From the NCBI GenBank assembly GCA_021107945.1, contig JAIORV010000009.1, positions 1 to 46,118 of the forward strand: DNA of 46,118 bases, given 5' to 3'. Each line of letters opens with the position of its first letter. Positions within the stretch are counted from its first letter, which is position 1. Source of the DNA: Vulcanimicrobiota bacterium (lineage in GTDB: Bacteria > Vulcanimicrobiota > JAJTBE01). Positions 1-8,709 of the stretch are shown here, in pieces. The notes beneath the pieces are model-generated. The model had not been told where the DNA came from and did not search any database. It saw only the letters and a program-made list of their open reading frames with translations. The translations under genes and the position numbers were made by a program.

Positions 1-59
1 CCCGTCTTTGAGAAAATCATAGAAGTAAAGCTCTTCTCTCGTGATCCGCTCAGAAGGAC
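1..59. repeat. Right end of a MITE-like repeat (family B)
   Basis: This stretch matches the right end of the repeat at 34355-34588: both have CCCGTCYTTGAGAAA, then GAAGTAAA/GGAGTAAA, and end in CGCTCAGAAKGAC at 47-59. That end is the inverse of the GTCATCCTGAGCG found at the other terminus of full copies. The left part lies outside the window. No transposase is associated with it here. Confidence 0.6.
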
Positions 60-306
60 AAGAAGTCCTGGGAGACTGAATGATTACGCCTGAACCTTTG
101 ACAAAAAGTAAATGCACCCAAATTATATTGAAACATGACTTCCCCAAAAGGAGTAGTAAGTCCTGTAATTCTGAACAACACACAAAAGATTTTCTGTAAC
201 TATTCACCGCAGGGGTTATTAAAACAAGGAGAATCCCGGATAAAATCTCTGTGATCTATCGGCAATAAATGAGCGAATCGAAGATGGTGCAAAGGACTAT
301 CTAAAA

Positions 307-386
307 CCACAGAGGGCACAGAGGACTCAGAGAATTTTATATTTTTCATCTCCGTCCCTTCGTGCTCCCCGCGTTCTTTGTGGTTG
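307..386. repeat. CACAGAG-family repeat with inverted halves
   Basis: The left half is built of degenerate units of about 9 bases (CACAGAGG-type) at 307-335. The right half at 347-386 is the inverse form, ending in GTTCTTTGTGGTT. The two halves could pair as an imperfect hairpin. The same sequence recurs at 481-563 as a pair and elsewhere in the window as single halves. The bases between 60 and 306 hold no gene that I can see. Confidence 0.6.
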
Positions 387-480
387 AGAATTAGGGGAGC
401 AAATGAAAAAATAATGCAAACATAAGAATTTGAACAGTGGAGAAATAAATTGACGGAATTAAGAGGTTTGTTTTATAGCA

Positions 481-563
481 ACCACTGAGGACACTGAAAC
501 AAGTTCAGCGCAGTCGCAGAGAATTCTCCGATTTATCTCTGTGCTCTCTGTGTTCTCTGTGGT
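481..563. repeat. CACAGAG-family repeat with inverted halves
   Basis: Second paired copy: ACCACTGAGGACACTGA at 481-497 faces CTCTGTGTTCTCTGTGGT ending at 563, so the ends are inverted repeats. The flank GGGGCTGAACAGTAACG at 574-590 also recurs in inverse form near 4709 (TAACTATTCAGCCCC), so the repeat unit may extend beyond the CACAGAG core. Confidence 0.6.
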
Positions 564-589
564 AAAAAAAATAGGGGCTGAACAGTAAC

Positions 590-833
590 GATTTTCTTTA
601 ATCTGATGACTTACAAAGACAGGATTATATTGACAGACGAGGATTGACATAGTGAAGAATCTCGTTCACAGCGAACTGGAGGAAGAGAGCCTCAATATGA
701 AGTAGGATTGTTTTGAGGAGAACCAGGGGAAAGAGATCCTTCGCTGAGTTATTATCTCGGAGGTATGCAAATCCCGTCCCTGAGTAAGGTTTGTTTGCGA
801 AAGCAAGGTTGATCATTTTTCGCTCAGGATGAC
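590..833 (-). repeat. MITE-like repeat family B, nearly full copy
   Basis: Read on the minus strand it starts with GTCATCCTGAGCG (821-833) and continues in register with the copy at 34355-34588, sharing GACGGGATTTGCATA, TCAGCGAAGGATCTCT and GAGATTCTTC. The distal end near 590 is degraded and lacks a clear terminal inverted repeat. Short open frames here are repeat-derived and are not reported as genes. Confidence 0.6.
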
Positions 834-854
834 ACTGAGAAAAGACGTAAGTCC

Positions 855-885
855 AAAAAAAAACGCCGGCTTTTTTGCCGGCATC
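855..885 (-). terminator. Rho-independent terminator of the HEAT-repeat gene
   Basis: On the minus strand a perfect ATGCCGGC stem with an AAAAAA loop closes on GCCGGCGT and is followed by a run of about nine T. It lies roughly 40 bases beyond the stop of the minus-strand gene ending at 924. Confidence 0.9.
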
Positions 886-923
886 TTTTATTCAAAGTAC
901 TTAATTATATTTTATATCAATCC

Positions 924-3900
924 TTATTTTTGAACTAATTCCATTAATACCTTCTTTGCAACTGCCTTTACTCCCGAGTCGGTCGCATTCTCGTATAATT
1001 TTTTTATCGGACTGATAGCTCTTCTTGAACCAATCTCACCGAGAGCCAACGCAGACATTATGCTGTTATAGGGATGGGGACCGTTGAGATCACCGCCATA
1101 AGCTTTGCTCAAAATCGATTTGACCGAATCGAGATACTTGCTTCTCATGCTTGTTGATATAGTGAAATCTTTCTTGTCATTGAGAGCGTTAATTAATTTT
1201 AAAGTGGCCTTTCCGCCTTTCAATTTTCCAAGCGCCCAGGCGGCGGCCATTCTCACAGCCGGCTCCCTGTCATCAAGTAGTTGGGTAAGCTGTCTTACGG
1301 CACTTTCAGCATTCAACTCCACAAGAACTTCAGTTGCAATGATTCTGATTTTGGGGTCACTGTCTTCCAATGCGCCCAACACAGCCCGCGAGGCCCTTTT
1401 TTCTCCCATTGTTCCCAAGGATCGTATTGCATTATATCGGACATAGGAGCTGTTGTCTTTAATTGCACCTATTAATGCTTTAATTGCCAGCGGGTTTCTG
1501 ATTTCGCCCAGCGCCCAGGCGGCCGAGCTCCTGAGTGATTCACTTTTGTCGGTTTTCAATACATTAATAAGGGCGTTTATTGCGGATTCACTTTTTAATT
1601 GCCCCAATGCTCTTGTTGCGGCGTTGCGAATCTTCTCGCTCTTGTCCTTTTTCATAAACGCTATTAAAGAGCGTATAACTACTGGACTTTCAAACACTGT
1701 AAGTGCTTGCAAGGCGGCAATTCTGACATCAATATCCTTATCCCTGCTGACAATGCCTTTAAGTGGGTTGACCGCCGACTCATCATCAAGTGCCGCCAAT
1801 GCCTTTATTGCAATTAATCGAACTTTCTTACTCTCGTCATTCTCCGCCGAGTCAATGAGAGACTGAACTGCTCTCTTATTACCAAGTCGCCCAAGGCCAT
1901 ATGCCGAGGCTGCCCTGACAAACTCATCTTTTGATCCTCTTAATGTGGCAATAAGAGTCTTGGCTTCATCAACCCTTCCTGAAGCTCCATTTGTCCAGAT
2001 TGAGGCCATTTTGACCGTAAAAACGTCACTCTTTTTTGCAAGTCCGCTTAATATTTTAATCAATCGATTATTCGACTTTAGTGTCGGCAGACTTCCAACA
2101 ATCAAAGCGGAGGCGGTTTTGACGGAAGAATTTTCATCCTTCAGAGCGTCTTTAATAACTGATTCCGCCTTCTTATTAACCGTCTTGGAGCCGGTTTCAA
2201 TCCTATACAATATTTGTAAACAGGCCAGTTTCATCCCGGGGTTATTTGTTTCACCATACAAATTTGCAACAGGCATTGTGGATTTACTTCCTATCTTTCC
2301 AAGAGCGGAAACCAGGGATTCAAAATAATCTTTTTCAGGAACCAGGAGAACAAACGGTGCATCTCCACCCAACTTTTTTGAACCCGTTGTTTCCACATTG
2401 AATAACTTACTCGTACTGGTATGCTTCTTTTCGAAGTACCGTCTGTTTACTACTATTTTCGGCTTCAATTCTTCGTCTTTTCTAAGCGCCTTCAACATCG
2501 GAACAATTGCCGGCTTGTATTGCAGGGTTCCAAGATAATGCGCGGCAACGGTTCTGAGTTTAGTATCATCTTTATACTCTTTGAAAACTTCAAGGATAGC
2601 GGGGCAAGCAGGTTTTCCAATAGCACCCAGGGATTCCAATATTGCAACCCTCACATCCCTGCTGTTTTCTCTCAATGCCGCTTCCATTGGCTTAATAGCC
2701 TTTATGCTTTTCAACCGTCCAAGTGTATTTGCCGCTGATTTTACAACATCGGGATAGTCGGATTTTAAAGCCCGGATGAATTCCGGAGCAGACTTATCCT
2801 TGAAAGTTTCCAAAGATTTCAGGACAGCTTCCCTGACATCTTTATTCTCATCCTCCAGGGCTGAACCGAGCGATCTGACAGCCCTTCTGTCCCCGATCTG
2901 CCCCAGCGACTCCGCCACTCTTAGTCTGACGGAAGGTTCTTTATCGTTTTTCAATGCTGATATCAACGGCATAACAGCCCTATTATCTCTTGCAACACCG
3001 AGAGCTTTTGCGGCAACAAATCTTTCATTTAATGCCTTTTCGGGCTTTAAAAGGGAAATCAACATCGGGACTTCATTGCATGTGAATGTGAACCCAATTT
3101 CATTAATTGCAGGGTCTGCAAGAAATGCTTTTATCAGGGGCTTTATTCCTCTTTTGTCATCAATGGCTATCAACGCCATGGACGCCCCTTTTCTTATCTC
3201 AGGCATCTCATCATTTTCAAGAACAAAAATCAATTCGGGTACCGCTTCAGTGGCCCTCTCTGACCTTGTGGGTCTTCCTGTTTTCTTATTGGTCTTCACA
3301 TTAACGTCTCTAAAATCTTTCAATGCTATAACCGCCAATAGCCGCAGGCTGCCTTCCTCACTTTTCAATACCTTTGTCAACGGTTCCAAGGCCATCCTGT
3401 GTCCTATTTCTTTTATCGATTTAATTGCCTGCGCCCTTGTTTTAAGAGGCACGTTTTCATCCATGATAACTTTGTCAAGATGCGAAACAAATTTATTAGA
3501 TTTCACAATACCCATCGCCCAGACGGACGCGTGTTTTCTTGACCGTTCTTCTTCAAGCTCATCAATTAGTGCATTTATTCCAGTGCTTCCGGTTTTGATG
3601 AGAGATTTTGCGGCATTTTCGCTAATAACTCTATACTGTTTTCTTCTCTGTTCCTGTACTTGCTTTTTCGTCGATCCTTTGGGTACAGTAATATTGAATG
3701 CTCTTGATTTATCATCGGTAAGAACTTTTAACAGAGGCTTAATAACTCTTTTATCTCCTGCGAAATGACCCAACGATTCAACCGCCTTCGAAACGACATC
3801 AAGATATTTGCTTTCTTCTATTGCCATAACCAGGATGGGTATAGCTGAAGTACCTCCTCTTGATATTGCCTCAAGAGCTTGCGTCCTTACTCCCGAATCC

Positions 3901-4427
3901 TTGTCATTCAAAGCCAATGAAAGTGCTTGTAAAGCCCTCACATCTTCCATTCCATATTTCCCAAGAACTTCTGTCATTGAAGCTTTAACATCCGGATATG
4001 GATTTGTCTTCATTGCATTAACAAGCATGGGGATGAGTGATTTATCAATGCCTATTTTTTTCAACGAGGTTGCGGCACTTGCCCTTACTATCGCCTCTCC
4101 ATCTCCCAGGGCTTTTATAAGTGTTTGAGCAACAACCTTTTGATTTTTAAACTGAGGATTTCCCAATCCTTCAGCTATCTTAATTCTGACATCCTTGTAC
4201 GGACTGCCCAATAGGGACTCGGTCAGGATTGGAATAGCATCCTTTCCCTCTTTTAAAAGGATTTGAACCGCTATAATACGAGTTGCCTCATCCTGAGCTT
4301 TGAGTTGTGACTTGATTTTGGTCATGTCTTCCCCGGACCCCGATTTTTCTACAGCCCATGCACAAAAGCTCAATAAAAGTGCAAAGCACAGGAATACCGC
4401 TATTAAAACAATCCTTCTTGCCTTCAT
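924..4427 (-). CDS. Exported giant HEAT-repeat protein
   Basis: The 1167-residue product begins with a signal peptide: charged MKARR, a hydrophobic core, and likely cleavage after AWA near residue 25. Almost all the rest is HEAT repeats of the PBS-lyase type, about 31 residues each, with recurring patterns such as AxxxLGxIGDxRAVxxLxxAL and VRxxAAxALGxL. A block near residues 660-730 departs from the repeat pattern and may be a loop or inserted segment. The family forms curved alpha-solenoids that bind other proteins, so a periplasmic or secreted scaffold is likely; no catalytic motif is visible. The start is well supported by AAGGAGGAAG seven bases before the ATG. The gene stands alone, with its own terminator at 855-885. 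The partner is unknown. Confidence 0.85.
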   Translation of the reverse strand: MKARRIVLIAVFLCFALLLSFCAWAVEKSGSGEDMTKIKSQLKAQDEATRIIAVQILLKEGKDAIPILTESLLGSPYKDVRIKIAEGLGNPQFKNQKVVAQTLIKALGDGEAIVRASAATSLKKIGIDKSLIPMLVNAMKTNPYPDVKASMTEVLGKYGMEDVRALQALSLALNDKDSGVRTQALEAISRGGTSAIPILVMAIEESKYLDVVSKAVESLGHFAGDKRVIKPLLKVLTDDKSRAFNITVPKGSTKKQVQEQRRKQYRVISENAAKSLIKTGSTGINALIDELEEERSRKHASVWAMGIVKSNKFVSHLDKVIMDENVPLKTRAQAIKSIKEIGHRMALEPLTKVLKSEEGSLRLLAVIALKDFRDVNVKTNKKTGRPTRSERATEAVPELIFVLENDEMPEIRKGASMALIAIDDKRGIKPLIKAFLADPAINEIGFTFTCNEVPMLISLLKPEKALNERFVAAKALGVARDNRAVMPLISALKNDKEPSVRLRVAESLGQIGDRRAVRSLGSALEDENKDVREAVLKSLETFKDKSAPEFIRALKSDYPDVVKSAANTLGRLKSIKAIKPMEAALRENSRDVRVAILESLGAIGKPACPAILEVFKEYKDDTKLRTVAAHYLGTLQYKPAIVPMLKALRKDEELKPKIVVNRRYFEKKHTSTSKLFNVETTGSKKLGGDAPFVLLVPEKDYFESLVSALGKIGSKSTMPVANLYGETNNPGMKLACLQILYRIETGSKTVNKKAESVIKDALKDENSSVKTASALIVGSLPTLKSNNRLIKILSGLAKKSDVFTVKMASIWTNGASGRVDEAKTLIATLRGSKDEFVRAASAYGLGRLGNKRAVQSLIDSAENDESKKVRLIAIKALAALDDESAVNPLKGIVSRDKDIDVRIAALQALTVFESPVVIRSLIAFMKKDKSEKIRNAATRALGQLKSESAINALINVLKTDKSESLRSSAAWALGEIRNPLAIKALIGAIKDNSSYVRYNAIRSLGTMGEKRASRAVLGALEDSDPKIRIIATEVLVELNAESAVRQLTQLLDDREPAVRMAAAWALGKLKGGKATLKLINALNDKKDFTISTSMRSKYLDSVKSILSKAYGGDLNGPHPYNSIMSALALGEIGSRRAISPIKKLYENATDSGVKAVAKKVLMELVQK

Positions 4428-4845
4428 TATACTTCCTCCTTAAATAGAAGAATTACTCTACCATATCATCCATAAAATACAACAACAATTCGGTTGATGT
4501 TTATAAAACTGAATGATCTAGTCTTTTAATTCAAACACAAGTAAAATAACATTTTTAGTTTCTACGAGATCATATTTTTCCCTTCTTATTTATTATGTAA
4601 CACGGATAAATAGGGCGCAATTACCTGGCACATAGTTTGCAAATGACACGAATAATATTATAGATTGTTTTTAGCTTTTATTGTAAAAAAGTCTTACCCA
4701 TTTATCTTTCGTTGTAACTATTCAGCCCCTTTTTGCGGGGGATTTCTAAACCTGGATTTCACAACGTTTTAGATTGGTCAGGAGACCAGCCTCCACACAA
4801 ATATCACGGAATTAATAATGGCTAAAAGTGTTAACTTCATTTAAA

Positions 4846-4877
4846 ACTCTGCGTCCTCCGCGTCCTCTGCGGTGAAC
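4846..4877. repeat. CACAGAG-family repeat, single half
   Basis: ACTCTGCGTCCTCCGCGTCC and the following CTCTGCGGTGAACA form a right-half copy of the family, with internal units of about 9 bases. The wider gap 4428-5021 also holds TAACTATTCAGCCCC near 4709, another dispersed motif, and the palindrome at 4926. I see no gene in the gap. Confidence 0.5.
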
Positions 4878-4925
4878 AGTTACCTTTCTTTTAAGTATAT
4901 TAGGAAATATTGTCTTGTTATTAGG

Positions 4926-4983
4926 TCGGCGAGACGCCGCCCCCACCATTACAACAAAGTTGGTGGCTGCGGCGTCTCACCGC
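4926..4983. repeat. Long palindromic element
   Basis: GGCGAGACGCCGC (4928-4940) pairs with GCGGCGTCTCACC (4969-4981), and inside them CCACCA pairs with TGGTGG around a short loop. This is a REP-like stem-loop. It sits downstream of pilQ, but the separate terminator at 5022-5053 lies between them, so it probably is not needed to end pil transcription. Confidence 0.6.
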
Positions 4984-5021
4984 ATAAAAAAACTGATTTC
5001 ATTCTTGATCCGCTTTCATAT

Positions 5022-5053
5022 AAAAAAAAAGAGCCGGTAAACCGGCTCTTTTT
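5022..5053 (-). terminator. Rho-independent terminator of the pil cluster
   Basis: On the minus strand GAGCCGGT, loop TT, and ACCGGCTC form a stem followed by a run of T. It starts about 20 bases after the pilQ stop and closes the pilM-N-P-Q transcript. Confidence 0.9.
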
Positions 5054-5072
5054 GATTATAACTTACACCCAC

Positions 5073-7082
5073 TTAATTCGGCATAATCTTTGGAGTGATC
5101 ATTATGACCACTTCTTTTTTGGTCCTATCCGTTGTTCTTGATTTGAACATATTTCCGATAATTGGAATATCTCCAAGTAGAGGTACCTTTGTTACACTTG
5201 AACGACTCGCTTCATCAACCATTCCACCAATGACAATCGTGTTGCCATCTTTCACTCGAACAGTTACGTCTGCGGATCTTTCCGCCGTTCTCGGATATTG
5301 GTTATTTATAAGTTCCAAAAGATTGGACACAGTGGGTTTGATCTTTGCTTCTATGTACCCGTCCGGGGTAATCGTCGGTTTAACCGTCAGCTTGATTCCT
5401 ATATCCACATATATGACCTGATACTGTCCAGCTCTTGGGTCATAATACACGATAGGATACTTTTCACCGATATGTAGAGTTGCCTCTATACCGCTCATTG
5501 TCGCCACTCTTGGTGAAGCAATAACCTTTGCCTCTCCTGATGTTACCTGGAGAGCAAGACTTGCCTGGAGGACGAACGGGTCTCTTACGAAGAAACCTAT
5601 GGGCATTGGAGCGGCCGGTGCCGGTGCTGTAGCCGTGTATGGGTCATATACTGTTCCCGGCGGTGGGTAACCACTGGGAATCTCGTATAATTTCATTGGC
5701 TGAGTTCCATCCTGAGAACCTACCTGCCAGCTTACCCCAAGATTCTTTGCTCCTGTTTCAGACAGGTCAACGACCTTAACTGAGAGCATAACCTGTGGTA
5801 ACGGTAAATCGGTTATTTCAAGATACTCTTTCAGCTTGCCGATTTGGTCTTCCGTTCCCTTGCAAACGAGTGCATTTAGATGTTTGTCAATCGCCATTAC
5901 CGGAGGAGCATCCCCGCCCAGTAATTCTTTCAATGTGGGTAGGAATGTAGTCGCCTCATTATATCGAAGTCTTACGACTTCAACCTTGATCGGCGGCGGT
6001 GCCGGTGGTGCCGGTGTATCCACCTTCTTTGGCTCAACATCAAGTCCTGCGATCATATTTCTGACCTGTCGAAGTGCATAATGGTCCTTCGACTGTACAA
6101 TCACTGCATTACCCTGGGGTGCCGGATAAACATTTACCATCGGGAAAATCTTTTTCACTTCTCCCATAACACTATCAGGGCTAACGTAGCTTAGATGAAA
6201 CACCTGTATCTTGAACTGCCAGTCCAACATCGGGTCATAACCAATTGACTCAGGTGTCATCGTCTCGATCGTCTCTTCGGATCCTACAAAGAGAATACTT
6301 CCTATTCTCTTCTTTTTAAGATCGTGGAGATTCAGAAGAATGTTAAGCGCTGTTGTTGCCGGTACATTCTTCAGGCTGAGTGAAACTGCTCCCTGAACCG
6401 ACTCGTCTGTGACGAGGTTCAGGTTCATTTCTTGTGCCAGTAGTTTTACTACATAAAGCAGGTCAGCGTTTACGAAATCTATGCTAACTTTTTTAATGTA
6501 GCTTCTTCTGGCCTTGTCTCTTTTCGGCCTGACATCCTCATGTTTGTATGCTATTCTTTTCTTGGGTTGTGATTTTATTGCTACCGGAGGCTTTACCGGT
6601 TTGGGGGATTCTATTGTAGGTTCACCGGCACCCATTGAAGGAACAGCTTTCGAAACTTTCGCTGCTATCGTCTGAGTACCAACCACCAATACAAATCCTT
6701 TTCTACCGGGGGCGGCCTTTATATAGTACTTTACCGGGTGCAAAACTTCCACTACCAATCTGACAACACCTGGTTTGTACCGCTGTATTTTTGCCCGTTC
6801 AATAATACCCTTGTCAATTTGAATTACCTTTTTGCTCAACACTTGTTTTAAGACTGATGTTGAAGGCATTTCCACTACGAGGGATTGTCGGGGTTTATTT
6901 GTTGTCAGTACCCTGTAGCGAAGAGGCCCATTAGCTGAAAGGTGAATTTCCACCTTTTCATCTGTTTTCTTCACAACAAGGCCTGTGATCGTCGAAGCGT
7001 AGCTGGCAACTGTAAACGCCAGTACAAGAGCCACGACCATTAACCCTAGGCGGGCAACTTTCCAGCCTCTTCTACTTGTCAT
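5073..7082 (-). CDS. pilQ: Type IV pilus secretin PilQ
   Basis: Outer-membrane secretin that forms the exit pore for type IV pili. In order: a signal segment with a hydrophobic stretch at about residues 13-30, an AMIN domain (about 35-135) that typically binds peptidoglycan, an STN/N0 domain (about 195-265), two secretin N-type domains (about 285-440), and the C-terminal secretin barrel (about 440-670). The barrel carries IVIGGMVDE and VPLLGDIPIIGNMFKS, hallmarks of the family. An in-frame GTG at 7094 is only one base from the AGGAGG, so I prefer the ATG at 7082, 13 bases from it. The gene is last in the pil cluster, 136 bases after pilP, and is followed by a terminator. Length fits PilQ of other bacteria. 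Confidence 0.93.
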   Translation of the reverse strand: MTSRRGWKVARLGLMVVALVLAFTVASYASTITGLVVKKTDEKVEIHLSANGPLRYRVLTTNKPRQSLVVEMPSTSVLKQVLSKKVIQIDKGIIERAKIQRYKPGVVRLVVEVLHPVKYYIKAAPGRKGFVLVVGTQTIAAKVSKAVPSMGAGEPTIESPKPVKPPVAIKSQPKKRIAYKHEDVRPKRDKARRSYIKKVSIDFVNADLLYVVKLLAQEMNLNLVTDESVQGAVSLSLKNVPATTALNILLNLHDLKKKRIGSILFVGSEETIETMTPESIGYDPMLDWQFKIQVFHLSYVSPDSVMGEVKKIFPMVNVYPAPQGNAVIVQSKDHYALRQVRNMIAGLDVEPKKVDTPAPPAPPPIKVEVVRLRYNEATTFLPTLKELLGGDAPPVMAIDKHLNALVCKGTEDQIGKLKEYLEITDLPLPQVMLSVKVVDLSETGAKNLGVSWQVGSQDGTQPMKLYEIPSGYPPPGTVYDPYTATAPAPAAPMPIGFFVRDPFVLQASLALQVTSGEAKVIASPRVATMSGIEATLHIGEKYPIVYYDPRAGQYQVIYVDIGIKLTVKPTITPDGYIEAKIKPTVSNLLELINNQYPRTAERSADVTVRVKDGNTIVIGGMVDEASRSSVTKVPLLGDIPIIGNMFKSRTTDRTKKEVVIMITPKIMPN

Positions 7083-7218
7083 TGTGTCTGACACACCTCC
7101 TAAATATTGAAATCAAATTGCTATTCTAACACATTTTATTAATATGCTCGGCAACCTTTTACATTTGCCTGCATACAACTTTATCCAGGCTATTCTACCT
7201 TGAGCCGGGTTATCTTCC

Positions 7219-7971
7219 CTATCCCGGCGGTGGGGGTGGCGGCGGTGCCTCTTCTCCGCCTTCTCCTTTTATAGGAGCTGACGGCAGCTTAGGACCCTTT
7301 TCTTCTTCCGGCGCTGCACCGCGTGCTGCTCCAGGTCCTTCCGCTCCCCCTCCTGATTTACTCTTCAGGGTTTTCAGTTCATCAGGAAGCTTCAAAATAG
7401 CTTTATATCCTTTGCCTGAAAGGGTTACGTTTTTTTGAGTGATCCCTGAGACTACCCAATCTCCCAGTTTCTGACCTGACTTTACGATATAACTTCTTTT
7501 TTCACTGGAAAGAATTGCCGAGTATCTTCCACCAATCCTCATTATGCCAGTTACATAAACTCCTGCTTCCTTTTCACCGATAACCTGAGGACCTTTTGGT
7601 GTCTCTTCCGCCCCGGGTACTTCTTCTCCCGAAGGAAGTTCAGTCCCTCCACTTGGCGGACCAGGTACTCCAGCACTATCACCGGGAGTAACAACAGGCG
7701 GTGGCGCAGCCTCTTCACCCTGTCTTCTTACCACCGGTACAAAGGGATCTTTTGTGGATTTTGGTACAAAATTGGCACTAATAACCACATCGGGTTCTTG
7801 TGCTTCAACTGTCGACGTAGGAGACGGTTCCGGTGTTTTTGATTCAATAACAACCGGTGCCTTGGCTTCTTCCTTTGGAGCCTCCTGCTGACAGCCTATA
7901 CATACTGCCAATATCATTAATAAAACCGGTATCCACATTACCGATAACAACTTACCTGTTTTATTCCTCAC
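7219..7971 (-). CDS. pilP: Pilus assembly lipoprotein PilP
   Basis: PilP is an inner-membrane lipoprotein that links the PilN/PilO complex to the PilQ secretin. The 250-residue product has a lipoprotein-like signal ending in VCIGC at about residue 27. A long Pro/Glu/Ser-rich linker runs to about residue 130. The compact PilP domain (about 135-205) contains YVTGIMRIGGRYSAIL and YIVKSGQKLGDWVVSGI. The C-terminus is an unusual Pro/Gly-rich tail ending in a polyproline run. The start is GTG, preceded by GGGAGGTGG. It lies between pilN and pilQ, the usual order apart from the missing pilO. The lipobox is imperfect at -3, so lipidation is likely rather than certain. Confidence 0.85.
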   Translation of the reverse strand: MRNKTGKLLSVMWIPVLLMILAVCIGCQQEAPKEEAKAPVVIESKTPEPSPTSTVEAQEPDVVISANFVPKSTKDPFVPVVRRQGEEAAPPPVVTPGDSAGVPGPPSGGTELPSGEEVPGAEETPKGPQVIGEKEAGVYVTGIMRIGGRYSAILSSEKRSYIVKSGQKLGDWVVSGITQKNVTLSGKGYKAILKLPDELKTLKSKSGGGAEGPGAARGAAPEEEKGPKLPSAPIKGEGGEEAPPPPPPPG

Positions 7972-8117
7972 TTATTTGTGCCACCTCCCTGACTTAAATA
8001 GGCGGTATATACTGTCGTTGTGCGACTTCCGGTAAGATATTCTTCTCACTTTCAACATCGCTATATTGTTAACGCTTATGCGCCGGGCTATTCACCCTGT
8101 TTTGTTCTTACCCTTAC

Positions 8118-8683
8118 TTATGGCGATTGTTTTGACGCCACATCGGGGTTGTAATGGGTCTCGATTTGGAATCCAAAGGCAGGCCTTCCCTCGAATATTT
8201 GCCGGGAAGTGCTGGCCAAATTTGCATCATCAAAATATGGTGAATTTTGAATTTTCTGCATGAACTCCGATATCGAGGTTAATCCACGGCAATTCCGCTA
8301 AAAGACAAGCTCCTGTTTCCGGGCTCTATATTCATATTGCTAATAAAAATATTCTTGGGCATGATTAAAGCTATATCATCCAGCAAGTTTCTATACCTAA
8401 TTGGGTCATAAACCAACTGTTTAATTGCATTAATTTGAGCTTCCAACTCTCGATTTTCTTTTTCATAGCGTTGAATATCCGGGATCTTGGCTTCAAGATC
8501 TCTTATCTTAGTGTCGATCTCTTGAATTTCCGTCCTTTTTGTCTGAACCATATCATCATAGCGTTTACCCCAAAAGATAAAGAATACTACGAAAACTATA
8601 ATTATCAAAACCAAAAAGATTATTATAGGATCAAATCCCATTCTTCTACCCGGTCTGTCAAGCAAGTCAACTTTAATTGTCAC
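8118..8683 (-). pseudogene. pilN: Pilus assembly protein PilN, split by a frameshift
   Basis: PilN is a bitopic inner-membrane protein of the alignment complex. The intact frame (GTG at 8683, GGGAGGTGAG upstream) gives 134 residues: a transmembrane segment at about 20-42, a coiled coil at about 45-90, then YRNLLDDIALIMPKNIFIS, typical of PilN. It stops at 8279 after SGIAVD. The family normally continues for about 50 residues, and exactly that sequence follows in another frame: SEFMQKIQNSPYFDDANLAS, then a FGFQIETHYN stretch, stopping at 8118. One added base near 8290 (GCCGT to GCCCGT) would give a single frame of about 188 residues, normal PilN length. It may be a real mutation, a programmed shift, or an assembly error. 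Confidence 0.75.
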
Positions 8684-8709
8684 CGTCTCACCTCCCGCCT
8701 GAAGTTTCT

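Noticed and set aside
300-570. Possible CRISPR array
   Set aside because: The units are about 9 bases, degenerate and without spacers; the halves are inverted, not direct repeats.
459-816. Two 63-codon frames on the minus strand
   Set aside because: Made of CACAGAG and family B repeat sequence; the same strings occur non-coding elsewhere.
2776-3768. Long open frame of 330 codons on the plus strand
   Set aside because: It is antisense to the HEAT-repeat gene, whose repeated codons keep the opposite strand open; no ribosome site or family features.
8035-8263. Possible gene in the pilN-pilP gap, including a 65-codon plus-strand frame
   Set aside because: The part from 8118 on is the out-of-frame end of pilN, and the rest lacks a ribosome site and any PilO likeness.
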